A stretch of 64,000 nt of DNA from Spongilla lacustris (taxonomy: Eukaryota; Porifera; Demospongiae; Spongillida; Spongillidae), in assembly GCA_949361645.1 (NCBI GenBank), contig OX442430.1, forward strand, positions 6,570,081 through 6,634,080, given 5' to 3'. Positions within the stretch are counted from its first letter, which is position 1, and each line of letters opens with the position of its first letter. The position numbers and the translations under genes were made by a program. This document shows positions 1-9,720 of this stretch, one piece after another. The notes under the pieces are model-generated. The model was not told the origin of the DNA. It worked only from the letters and a program-made list of their open reading frames with translations, and searched no databases.

Positions 1-384
1 GGGAGGGAGGGAGGGAGGGAGGGAGGGAGGGAGGGAGGGAGGGAGGGAGGGAGGGAGGGAGGGAGGGAGGGAGGGAGGGAGGGAGGGAGGGAGGGAGGGA
101 GGGAGGGAGGGAGGGAGGGAGGGAGGGAGGGAGGGAGGGAGGGAGGGAGGGAGGGAGGGAGGGAGGGAGGGAGGGAGGGAGGGAGGGAGGGAGGGAGGGA
201 GGGAGGGAGGGAGGGAGGGAGGGAGGGAGGGAGGGAGGGAGGGAGGGAGGGAGGGAGGGAGGGAGGGAGGGAGGGAGGGAGGGAGGGAGGGAGGGAGGGA
301 GGGAGGGAGGGAGGGAGGGAGGGAGGGAGGGAGGGAGGGAGGGAGGGAAGGAGGGAGGGAGGGAGGAAGGGAGGAAGGGAGAGG
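1..384. repeat. (GGGA)n microsatellite
   Basis: Uninterrupted tetranucleotide GGGA from the window edge to about 346, then a few A substitutions to about 384. It is purine-only on the + strand and G-quadruplex prone. It lies just beyond the last visible kinase exon, probably inside the next intron of that minus-strand gene. Confidence 0.97.
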
Positions 385-472
385 GATAAAACACGTGCAT
401 GTGTGTGCCAAATGCTGACGCACATGCATACATTATGTATTACAAATACACATTCCTCCTCCCCATTCCTAC

Positions 473-3400
473 CTGGCCTCCATGTGTTGCCTGACCTCAA
501 CAGACGTCAGATGTGTGCCTTCAGACACCCAAGGGTGAACCAACATGTCCCGTATGGAGCATCGTAGGCTGGGGACCAGCACAAAAATGCGGTTCATCAG
601 ATCCTTGACCTCGTGGGAGAGGGAGGAGTTTAGGTTCGACCACTCCTGCCAGAAGAGCTTGTTGGACAGGACATGGCCTGGGGAGGAGACCATTGAGCGC
701 ACATGTAATTTACGTGTTAACAAAAGCCATGCAATACAATGCAATCATCTTTTGGTCAATAGAAAAGGAGGAGCTGCAGGGATTGGAGATGCAATGTTCC
801 TATATTTAGCACTTTCAAACTGCATTACATTTATGTTGCTAAATATAGGAGCACACACAGCTACACTGTATGAATGTGCATCTAATGTGCACACATGTAC
901 ATGTATGCCCAACTACATTCAGGTACATGTACATGTAACTACAGTATATGTACATGTACATGTACAGGGTGTTCCTGAATCAAAGAAAAATGTTTATAAA
1001 TTAGCCACAAGCAGTTAATTAACTGGTAATTGTTGTCAAAAAGTTTGTTTTTTTTAAACAGCAAAAGAAGACATGCTGGTGAAATTAATTTAATATAATA
1101 ATTAATATTGCTAAAAAGTCCTATTCGTATTATAGATTTCAGTATTGAATAACTTCTAAATGGAAGTGGTTATTAAGTTTGCAACTTTCTGACTAACCAC
1201 CCGCCCTACATCTATTAACATTATGATTGCTTGATTTTTGCAATGTACATGTATACTTGATTTAAAGTCCATTGTATCTTGATTTAGTGGTTTGAATTTA
1301 TTAATACAAAGTTGATATTATTAAAATTCAAGCTAATTGAGCTTTAAATTGGTATGTTTTCAATTATCAGGAATTATTAATTTGATTTTGTTATTTTTGA
1401 TTTTAGATTAATATTTAGTTCAGTGTAAGGTAAACTGCCAAATTAGAACTGTTTGGCTTTATCTTTATTTGGGGGGGGGGGGGGGGGGGGGGGGGGGGTC
1501 CAAAGTGGTAGAAGACTAGAGGTAGGGGTTTGAACCTCATTCTTCTTTGTGTACTGATATATACCTCATTCAGAAAAGAATGAGGTTCAAACCCCTGCCT
1601 TTAGTCTTCTACCACTTTGGACCAATAAAGCCAACCTGTTCTAATTTGGCAGTTTACCTTACGTCAACATTTAAGACCGCACTTTAGAGAATTTATTGGT
1701 TAATTAACTGTTTGTGGTTAATTTATAAACGATTTTCCTTGATTAAGGAAGACCTTGTATAAATACATGTACATCCATACTATTATGTACACAACTGATT
1801 GCATATTATGTGCGATGGTGGTGGTGTGTAGTGATGGTGTGTGGAGTGGTGGTATGAGTGAGGATGAGAGGTGTAAAGGAGGGTGTGAGCGAGGATGAGA
1901 GGTGTAAGGGAGGGTGTGAGGGAGGATTATAAGCTCCTTACATCAATGCATTGTGATTATGTCTGGATGTACCCTCCCCTCCCACCTTACTGTCCTCTTC
2001 CCCCTACCTTCCTGGATACCCTCCCCTTCCTCCTACATGTACCTTCCTGGATGTACCCTCCCCTCCCACCTTACTGTCCTCTTCCCCCTACCTTTCTAGA
2101 TACCCTCCCCTTCCTCCTACATCTACCTTCCTGGATGTACCCTCCCCTCCCACCTTACTATCCTCTTCCCCCTACCTTCCTGGATACCCTCCCCTTCCTC
2201 CTACATGTACCTTCCTGGATTTACCCTCCCCTCCCACCTTACTGTCCTCTTCCCCCTACCTTCCTGGATACCCTCCCCTTCCTCCTACATGTACCTTCCT
2301 GGATGTACCCTCCCCTCCCACCTTACTGTCCTCTTCCCCCTACCTTCCTGGATGTACTGGAACAGGTCTTGCTCTGAGCTCATGTAGCTGTCCAGCTTGC
2401 TGCAGTGGATGGGGAAGGGAAAGAAGAGGCCTAAGGGGCAGAACATGTTGCGTGTGTACTGGTCCAGCAGCTGCACCCGGGCCACCATGTCCTCCACCGC
2501 CAGCTGGGAGGGATGGGGAGGAGGGAGGAGAGAAGAGAAGGGGAGGGTGATGGAGGGAGGAGGAAAGAAGAGAAGGGGAGGGTGGAGGGAGGAGGAAAGA
2601 AGAGAAGGGGAGGGTGATGGAGGGAGGAGGAAAGAAGAGAAGGGGAGGGTGATGGAGGGAGGAGGAAAGAAGAGAAGGGGAGGGTGATGGAGGGAGGAGG
2701 AGAGAAGAGAAGGGGAGGGTGGAGGGAGGAGGAGAGAAGAGAAGGGGAGGGTGATGGAGGGAGGAGGAGAGAAGAGAAGGGGAGGGTGATGGAGGGAGGA
2801 GGAGAGAAGAGAAGGGGAGGGTGATGGAGGGAGGAGAAAGGGAGGGTGAGGGGAAGAGAAGGGTGATGGAGGGAGGGTGAGGAGTGAAGAGAAGGGATAG
2901 GGTGAGGAGAGAAGGGATGAGAGGAGGATGGTGAAGGTGATGAGATAAGAGGGTGAGGAGAAGGGAGGGTGATGGGTGAGGGTGAGAAGGGAGTGTGATG
3001 GGTGAGGGTGAGGAGAAGGGAGGGTGATGGGTGAGGGTGAGGAGAAGGGAGGGTGATGGGTGAGGGTGAGGAGAAGGGAGGGTGATGGGTGAGGGTGAGG
3101 AGAAGGGAGGGTGATGGGTGAGGGTGATGGGTGAGGAGAAGGGAGGGTATGGGTGAGGTGAGAGGAGAAGGGAGGGTGATGGGTGAGGGTGAGGAGATAA
3201 TGGATAAGGAGAGAAGTGTCCATATATAAATGCATGTGTGCATAACGATTAATACCAATGTGATGTGAGCTGAATTATAAATGTAGGTTGAGGTGGGTTT
3301 GTTTTTATTTTTTTTAAAGAATGTACATTGTAAAAATTATCAATGTTTGATCTTGAATCCTGTCTGTTATGGCCACACACACAAAAATGCACAAATACAT

Positions 3401-4089
3401 GTACACACATGTACATACATGCACACAGACACATGCACACATGCGCATGCACACAGACACACATGTGCACGCTTACAAGAAAGAAGAGGGTCATTCCTAT
3501 GGACCACAGGTCAGCGGCAGAAGGATCGTACTCCACCATGGCGTTCACCTCCGGGGCACGGTAGTTGTCAGTCCCAATACCCCTGGTAGCTGTGCGGAGC
3601 ACCATAGCTGGGTCCAGCGTGGAGATGATCTGGTGTGTGGGAGAAGAAGTGGAGAGAGTGGGAACTGGTGGAGTAGTGGAGGGCACATGTGATCATACAA
3701 CTATGTAACCATGGCAACGTTCCCCACAAACGTTTACACCGGCACATAAATGTAGGCACCAGCAGATTGGCATGCCCAGTACACACACACACACAACATA
3801 CACACATACATGTACACACATACATGTACACACACATACACATACACACATACATGTACACACACATACACATACACACATACATGTACACACATACATG
3901 TACACACACATACACACCCAGACAACACACATACACATACACAACACACACACACACATACAATGTACACACACATACACATATACACAAACACCAGACA
4001 ACACACGCATACTAAACACACACCTACACAAACCACACACACAAATATTCACATACATTGTACATGTACACACATACACACACATACAC

Positions 4090-4131
<42 letters not shown>

Positions 4132-7100
4132 AACCTTATTTGTGCCAAAGTCGGTAATCTTGAGGTCCCAGTGTTCATCCAGCACACAGTTCTCAGGCTT
4201 GATGTCACGATGGTACACGCCCCTCTCATGGAGGTACAGTACGGCCAGGAGGAGCTGTGTGAAGTAGTGCCGGGCCAGGGGCTCAGGGAAGGCTGACACT
4301 CTGGAGGGAGGGGGAGGAGGAGGAGGATAACTGGCCAGCAGGAGGTCCTTCAACACAACAAAGGTGAGGTGGTGGGAGGTGAGGTGTGGTGAGGTGGGAG
4401 GTGAGGTGAGGTGAGGTGAGGTGGTGGGAGGTGAGGTTAGGTGAGGTGGGATGGAGGTGGGATGGGAGATGAGGTGGGAGGTGAGGTGAGGTGAGGTGAG
4501 GTGAGGTGAGGTGAGGTGTGGTGTGGTGAAGTGGGAGGTTAGGTGAGGTGAGGTGAGGTGGGAGGTGAGGTGAGGTGAGGTGAGGTGAGGTGAGGTACGG
4601 TGGGATGAGATGGGATGGGATGAGAGGTGAGGTGAGGTGAGGTACGGTGGGATGAAGTGAGGTGTGGTGAGTTGGGAGGCTAGGTGAGGTGAGGTGAGGT
4701 GAGTTGGGAGGCTAGGTGAGGTGAGGTGAGGTGAGGGGAGGTGTGGTGAGGTGAGGTGAGGTGAGGTGAGGTGAGGTGGGATGGGAGGTGGGATGGGAGG
4801 TGGGATGTGAGGTGAGGTGAGGTGAGGTGAGGTGAGGTGGGAGGTGAGGTGAGGTGAGGTGAGGTGAGGTGTGGTGGGATGGGATGAGAGGTGAGGTGAG
4901 GTGGGAGGTGAAGTGGTAGGAGGTGTGGGAAGGCAGGAGAGGGATTAAGATGGGAGATGGAATGGGAGGGAAGGAGATAGAGGGGTGGTGGATGATGTAG
5001 AGGGGTGGTGGATGATGTAGAGGGGTGGTATGGCGTCAGATTACACAAGGTCAGATACTTAGCCCGAGTACTAGACAGGTAGAAAGGTACCAGAGAGTGT
5101 GCAAACATTTTCTGACCAATGCATGTATACGCCCACAACATTTCACAAAAGTGCACAACTCCAACAAAATGTCTGCTCAAACATGGCCTTGATCTGAACA
5201 AAAGAAGAATGAATACACCTGCCCCCATATCTTGTACCAGCAGGAAACAGCTGCACTCTATAAGCAATGCTACAAGCTGTTACCCACATCCTCCAAGTGT
5301 ACAAGTAGGTGTTTTTAATTTTATACCAGCAGAATGTATAATGATGGTAGTACTATTCCAATGTTTGCAGAACATACACGTACATGCAGACTGCTAGCCC
5401 TCTGGTAATGGAGTTAAAATGCAAGACATGACCTGATGCTGGGCTTCCAAGGCAACCATACCCTAGGCAACATGTATGTTGTGAATATGGGTAGTAGTAA
5501 CGTCAGTGGAAGTATAGTTTACTGATGGGTTTACTGAATTTTTTTTACCCATATTCATTTGAGTTGCAAGCAACACGTTGCCTAGTCCTTGATTAGAATG
5601 GCAACACCCCACCTTGACAAAACATCACAACCTTTGATTTTCTATTGAAATTGTCAACATTCCACTACTGCAGCATAGCACCTACCAATTAGACCCTCCA
5701 CCAATCACACCTTCCATTAACCACAACTCCACAACTTTCAGTAATCACATCTCCACCAATTGAAAGGGGGGGGGGGGGGGGGATACCTCTAGTGAGGGGA
5801 TACCTGTGCAGCTTCTCAAACGGTCCTGTGACCAGATAGTTGAATATGTCTGACCCACTGCAGTACTCAAACACAACATATCTCATTGAGTCCACGAACT
5901 TTCCTAGGGAGGGGAATGGGATAAGGAAGAGAAGGGGGAGTGTATGGAAAGAGGAGAGGGAGGAGTGTGGGGAGGGAGAGGAGAGGAGGGAGTGTAGGGA
6001 GGGAGAGAAGAGGAGGAATGGGAGGGAGGGAGAGGAGAGGAGGGAGTGTAGGCAGAGGAGGAGGGGTGTAGGAAGAGAGGGAAGAGGAGATGGGAGGGTG
6101 AAGGGAGAAGAAAGGTGAACAAGTTACAATACAAGAGGGATGTGAGAACTGAAGGCAGATAGGGAGGGAGGGAGGGAGGGAGGGAGGGAGGGAGGGAGGG
6201 AGGGAGGGAGGGAGGGAGGGAGGGAGGGAGGGAGGGAGGGAGGGAGGGAGGGAGGGAGGGAGGGAGGGAGGGAGGGAGGGAGGGAGGGAGGGAGGGAGGG
6301 AGGGAGGGAGGGAGGGAGGGAGGGAGGGAGGGAGGGAGGGAGGGAGGGAGGGAGGGAGGGAGGGAGGGAGGGAGGGAGGGAGGGAGGGAGGGAGGGAGGG
6401 AGGGAGGGAGGGAGGGAGGGAGGGAGGGAGGGAGGGAGGGAGGGAGGGAGGGAGGGAGGGAGGGAGGGAGGGAGGGAGGGAGGGAGGGAGGGAGGGAGGG
6501 AGGGAGGGAGGGAGGGAGGGAGGGAGGGAGGGAGGGAGGGAGGGAGGGAGGGAGGGAGGGAGGGAGGGAGGGAGGGAGGGAGGGAGGGAGGGAGGGAGGG
6601 AGGGAGGGAGGGAGGGAGGGAGGGAGGGAGGGAGGGAGGGAGGGAGGGAGGGAGGGAGGGAGGGAGGGAGGGAGGGAGGGAGGGAGGGAGGGAGGGAGGG
6701 AGGGAGGGAGGGAGGGAGGGAGGGAGGGAGGGAGGCAAAGAATACAGAACTACAGAACTGCACAGGACATAGGAGAACACGCCTAATGGATGTGGCCCCA
6801 CTCCCTTGTAGTAAGCAAATGGCACTGGACAATAACAAAGGATCCTTTGTTGTGAACACATGTGCATGTACATGTATGTAGTTACACGTGCATGTACATG
6901 TATACACAAGGTACCACATATATATATGCTAGGTAGTCTGTCAATACCATCACATACATACATGTATTCACAACAACGCGTACACTGTAACATACATGTA
7001 CGTAAGCACAATCACACATACTTACAACACACACTTACATGTTCATAATACACGGTGACACACAATGGCATTAGTAATGACACACATACATGTACATGAA

Positions 7101-7137
7101 CATGTACACATCGAACACACACATATGCACAAACACA

Positions 7138-7180
<43 letters not shown>

Positions 7181-7531
7181 ACGCGTGCGCGCACGCGCCA
7201 TTGGCATCTACACTTACAGACCTCGCAAGTCGGTCACTGGCGCTTTGTCGAGTGATACGTCCAATATCTTGCAAACATTGTCGTGAGCAAAGTGACCTTC
7301 ACACAGCTGCTTCAAAATCGCAAGCTCCTTCAACTGAGTCTTACTCTCTCTGAAGAACGTCTGGGAAACGGTAAGATAGTCAATCTTACCCCCAATGCCG
7401 TACCATACCTTTAGGCACACGTCCCTCCCGGTTTTCCTGTCTTTAGAAAGCCACGCAGTCCCGTAAAACCCGCTTTGCAAGTTCTTCAGCACGTCATAGC
7501 GGTCGTTGACTATGTGATTTTCGAGCTCCAT
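473..7531 (-). CDS. Eukaryotic serine/threonine protein kinase, six exons, 3' end outside the window
   Basis: Exons by homology and splice signals (minus order): 7531-7222, 5903-5804, 4300-4135, 3629-3477, 2503-2344, 677-473. All have AG acceptors and GT donors, and the five junction phases (1,2,0,0,1) agree, giving an open frame of 364 codons plus two bases. Chosen start is the first ATG of the kinase frame (7531); the frame upstream uses no ATG. Kinase landmarks: glycine-loop SGFYG at 20-24, VAIK-type lysine K41, alpha-C glutamate probably E69, HRD 167-169 in [12 protein letters not shown] 187-189, APE 217-219, DLWS 232-235, then HPWV near the end. The enzyme should therefore be catalytically competent. 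The first glycine of GxGxxG is Q19. Exon 5 adds about 50 residues between the DLWS helix and the next helix. The last visible exon ends CAG|gtagga; reading through would hit TAG at once, so either it splices on beyond the left edge or the protein ends there. The family within kinases was not recognised. Confidence 0.85.
800..853. mobile_element. Short hairpin element, CCTATATTTAGCA termini
   Basis: About 54 bp: CCTATATTTAGCAC, a short loop, then TGCTAAATATAGG. The same termini and spacing form the centre of the two long palindromes at 30986-31272 and 32540-32824. It lies in intron 5 of the kinase gene. No transposase is encoded. Confidence 0.5.
965..1757. mobile_element. Non-autonomous TA-target element (CAGGGTG termini), copy A
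   Basis: The left end CAGGGTGTTCCTGAATCAA and the inverted right end are flanked by TA on both sides. About 60 bp of each end (with CACAAGCAGTTAATTAACTG) is shared with the element at 63160-63795. This copy carries a nested inverted-repeat insertion at 1425-1662. The short TIR with TA duplication fits the Tc1/mariner superfamily (inference). It lies in intron 5 of the kinase gene. Confidence 0.75.
1425..1662. mobile_element. Nested inverted-repeat MITE
   Basis: Arms GTAAGGTAAACTGCCAAATT and its complement close on a loop that includes a run of about 28 G at 1471-1498 and a second hairpin (CCAAAGTGGTAGAAGACTA). The sister element near 63680 lacks this insert and shows the flanks joined, so it is a later insertion. 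Confidence 0.75.
1965..2352. repeat. 84-bp tandem repeat derived from a kinase exon/intron junction
   Basis: Period 84 bp (GGATGT at 1965, 2049, 2133, GGAT at 2217, GGATGT at 2301, 2350), about 4.6 units. The last unit overlaps the 3' end of kinase exon 5 and its donor. Each unit repeats that junction (minus strand TCCAGGAAG|GTA) twice, so the intron carries about ten donor look-alikes. Confidence 0.9.
2509..3215. repeat. GA-rich minisatellite
   Basis: Imperfect units of the type GAGGAGAGAAGAGAAGGGGA, changing to GGTGAGGGTGAGGAGAAGGG towards 3200. On the minus (sense) strand it is a pyrimidine tract of about 700 bases that directly abuts the acceptor of kinase exon 5 at 2504. Confidence 0.92.
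3368..3472. repeat. CA-rich degenerate repeat
   Basis: Cryptically repetitive ACACA/ACATGTACA sequence in kinase intron 4, adjoining the donor of exon 4. Long Cys/Val or His/Thr open frames over it are repeat artefacts. Confidence 0.85.
3779..4130. repeat. CA-rich repeat with ACATGTACA motifs
   Basis: Mixed (CA)n and TACATGTACACACA units with a purer (CA)n block near 4099-4123. It fills kinase intron 3 and adjoins the donor of exon 3 at 4134. Confidence 0.9.
4362..4915. repeat. (GGTGA)n pentanucleotide repeat
   Basis: About 550 bp of GGTGA units with GGTGGGA variants in kinase intron 2. It is pyrimidine-rich on the sense strand of the gene. Confidence 0.93.
5463..5585. mobile_element. Small inverted-repeat element
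   Basis: CTAGGCAACATGTATGTTG...ATATGGGTA is matched in inverse by TACCCATAT...CAACACGTTGCCTAG. The right arm (ATATTCATTTGAGTTGCA) recurs at about 17147-17180. It lies in kinase intron 2. Confidence 0.55.
6161..6735. repeat. (GGGA)n microsatellite
   Basis: About 143 uninterrupted GGGA units, lying in intron 1 of the minus-strand kinase gene, so (TCCC)n on the sense strand. The long Pro-Ser-Leu open frames here are artefacts. Confidence 0.97.
7138..7176. repeat. (CA)n microsatellite
   Basis: Short CA run followed by CACGCGTGCGCGCACGCGCC, just inside the donor of kinase exon 1. Confidence 0.95.
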
Positions 7532-7564
7532 GTAATTCCCTCGTACCCAGACAGGGCAGTCCAA

Positions 7565-8352
7565 TGTATGTTTTAAAGATACATGGCCATGAAACGCGTC
7601 ACGTGATCATTAAATTCGCGCTCGGCGAATAGGAAACGTACTTTGTTAACGCGCGGCTGGAAACCAAGTCAACAATTAGATCATTTACGGTCTAAACTGA
7701 TGGCTCATTATAGACATCTGATGTTTAAAAGCAAACCATGACTCACCAGAACTAACAAATCAAAAAGTTAAAACGAATTCAAACACTGCATTCCTTTTCC
7801 TGTCATGTCCAGTCGATGCGCACAATTGAAATTCCGTATAGATAGCATGCGCATACACCACCAGGAAAGTTAATTTTGTATCAAATACTATAAGATATAT
7901 TTGAAACATTCATCTCCGCAAGCGTATACATAATTGTATCAGATAAGTGTATTTGTATCATACTAGCAAAACATTTTTGATACATATCTGCTTGCTAAGA
8001 TCAATGTTTCAAATATGTTTTTTGCTATGATACAATCACCATTTATGATACAAATGTAGCCAAACCTGGGTGTGTACCGTTTTGCAAGGTCACGCGATAC
8101 GTATTTAGAAGGAGGGCGTTACTAAATTCGACGACGTAGCCTTTGGTGACTGAACTTGGAAGGCAAGCGTACTACAGCGATGATCAGGAGGCATGTGGCT
8201 ACCAGAATTTACAAATCTCAAGTGGTAACGAATTTTCTATCACCACGAACAAGCTGAGCGTATTGCATGAATAATCGATGTACGTTGTGGTTTTGCCCTA
8301 CATATTAACATTTATAGGTATGGATTACAATTTACAACAAGTTCCCATACAT
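7565..8352. other. Intergenic region with a possible MITE
   Basis: This is the divergent spacer between the kinase start (7531) and the zinc-finger relic. It contains TCACGTGATC at about 7600. From about 7875 to 8056 it holds an AT-rich block bounded by TTTGTATCA and TGATACAAA with internal inverted ATTTGAAACATT, which looks like a small MITE. A short open frame at 8180 has no recognisable product. Confidence 0.4.
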
Positions 8353-9720
8353 TGCAGAGTGTGTGGGCAGAGGCTAACGAAGTACAGGGCAAAGAAAAGA
8401 ACCAGCTCTTGAGTGTATAGCATTCTCAGCTGAGCTGAAAATAGCTTTTGACACATCTGGGGATGATGTCACCCTGAGATGTTCTGCATGCAATGTAAGT
8501 TGAGAGAACAATCTGTGCCATCACAAAGTGAGTGCATCACAAATGTGCAATGATGCTATTTGAGTGGCACCTGGTGTATCACTTGGTAGAGGTCTTCAGG
8601 TAGGCATCACACCTAATTCACTAATAGCTCATCTTGAGAAGATTGCCCCTCCTCCAGTTCTCCATAGCCCACCTTTGGCAAGCGCTAACAACCTGTCAAT
8701 GCTAAAGGAGCTGAAGTGTGCACTGTGCTCCAACATCCTCTCACAGCCACTGGAACTGCAGTGTGGTGCACTGGTGTAGTCCAAATGCCTCTGGGAGTGG
8801 ATAGCAGCATCTGGTGCTATGAACCATCCACGCTGCTCAGAGGACTGATAGTACCCTGCTGCTCAGAGGACTGATAGTACCCTGCTGCTCAGAGGATGGT
8901 CCCCTGCTGCTCAGAGGATGGTCCCCTGCTGCTCAGAGGATGGTCCCCTGCTGCTCAGAGGATGGTCCCCTGCTGCTCAGAGGATGGTCCCCTGCTGCTC
9001 AGAGGATGGTCCCCTGCTGCTCAGAGATGGTCCCCTGCTGCTCAGAGGATGGTCCCCTGCTGCTCAGAGGATGGTCCCATGCTGCTCAGAGGATGGTCCC
9101 CTGCTGCTCAGAGGATGGTCCCCTGCTGCTCAGAGGATGGTCCCCTGCTGCTCAGAGGATGGTCCATTGCTGCTCAGAGGATGGTCCCATGCTGCTCAAA
9201 GGATGGTCCCATGCTGCTCAGAGGATGGTCCCCTGCTGCTCAGAGGATGGTCCCCTGCTGCTCAGAGGATGGTCCCCTGCTGCTCAGAGATGGTCCCCTG
9301 CTGCTCAGAGGATGGTCCCCTGCTGCTCAGAGGATGGTCCATTGCTGCTCAGAGGATGGTCCCATGCTGCTCAAAGGATGGTCCCATGCTGCTCAGAGGA
9401 TGGTCCCCTGCTGCTCAGAGGATGGTCCCCTGCTGCTCAGAGGATGGTCCATTGCTGCTCAGAGGATGGTCCCATGCTGCTCAGAGGATGGCCCCCTGCT
9501 GCTCAGAGGATGGTCCCCTAGTCAGACTATCATCCAGTGTAATAATGCTGCTGCTGTCAGATGTTCTGGAGCACTGTATACAGACTGCAGCAGGGATATT
9601 AAGGATGGTGGCTATGAAGAGCATGAGTATGTACCAACACTTACACATGAAAAGCAAGCAGCGGGATTGCTGAAGAGGGCTATCTCTACCAGTCATTATG
9701 GACTGAAGCTCAGGTAAATG
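8353..9720 (+). pseudogene. RING-type zinc-finger gene relic
   Basis: An exon-like stretch near 8353 encodes HCRVCGQRLTKYR and then breaks. One at 8430-8493 encodes a CSACN motif and ends at AAT|gtaagt. At 8690-8860 there is LKCALCSNILSQPLELQCGA, then a TAG at 8777, then a C-x2-C pair and NHPRCSED. The C-x2-C spacing is RING-like, and the order (CxxCG motif, then RING) recalls the N-terminal region of RAG1-type proteins, but that is inference. Past the minisatellite (9525-9590) another frame gives SVIMLLLSDVLEHCI, echoed at 52.9-53.4 kb. Stops, frame changes and the repeat make it non-functional. The rest to 9717 is open but unrecognised. Confidence 0.5.
8835..9523. repeat. 22-bp minisatellite
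   Basis: About 30 units of (C)CTGCTGCTCAGAGGATGGTC type. The first two are 26-bp variants (CTCAGAGGACTGATAGTACC), most are 22 bp, and two are 21 bp (CAGAGATGG). The array begins in the codons of the last RING motif of the relic. Variants (ATTGCTG, CATGCTG, CAAAGG) recur in the same order twice, showing higher-order duplication. Because 22 is not a multiple of 3, all three frames stay open. Confidence 0.95.

Noticed and set aside
1..384. Telomeric repeat at the window edge
   Set aside because: GGGA is not a known animal telomere unit (TTAGGG expected), and the same repeat occurs internally at 6.2-6.7 kb.
1895..2377. 160-codon + strand open frame with a 28-residue repeat
   Set aside because: Explained by the 84-bp tandem repeat derived from the minus-strand kinase exon.
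5867..7011. Long Pro-Ser-Leu open frames on the minus strand
   Set aside because: Pure translation of (GGGA)n. The real exons of the kinase end before and begin after the repeat.
8896..9717. Three overlapping open frames of 190-273 codons with a 22-residue repeat
   Set aside because: A 22-bp minisatellite is open in all frames. No start, domain or splice structure supports a protein.
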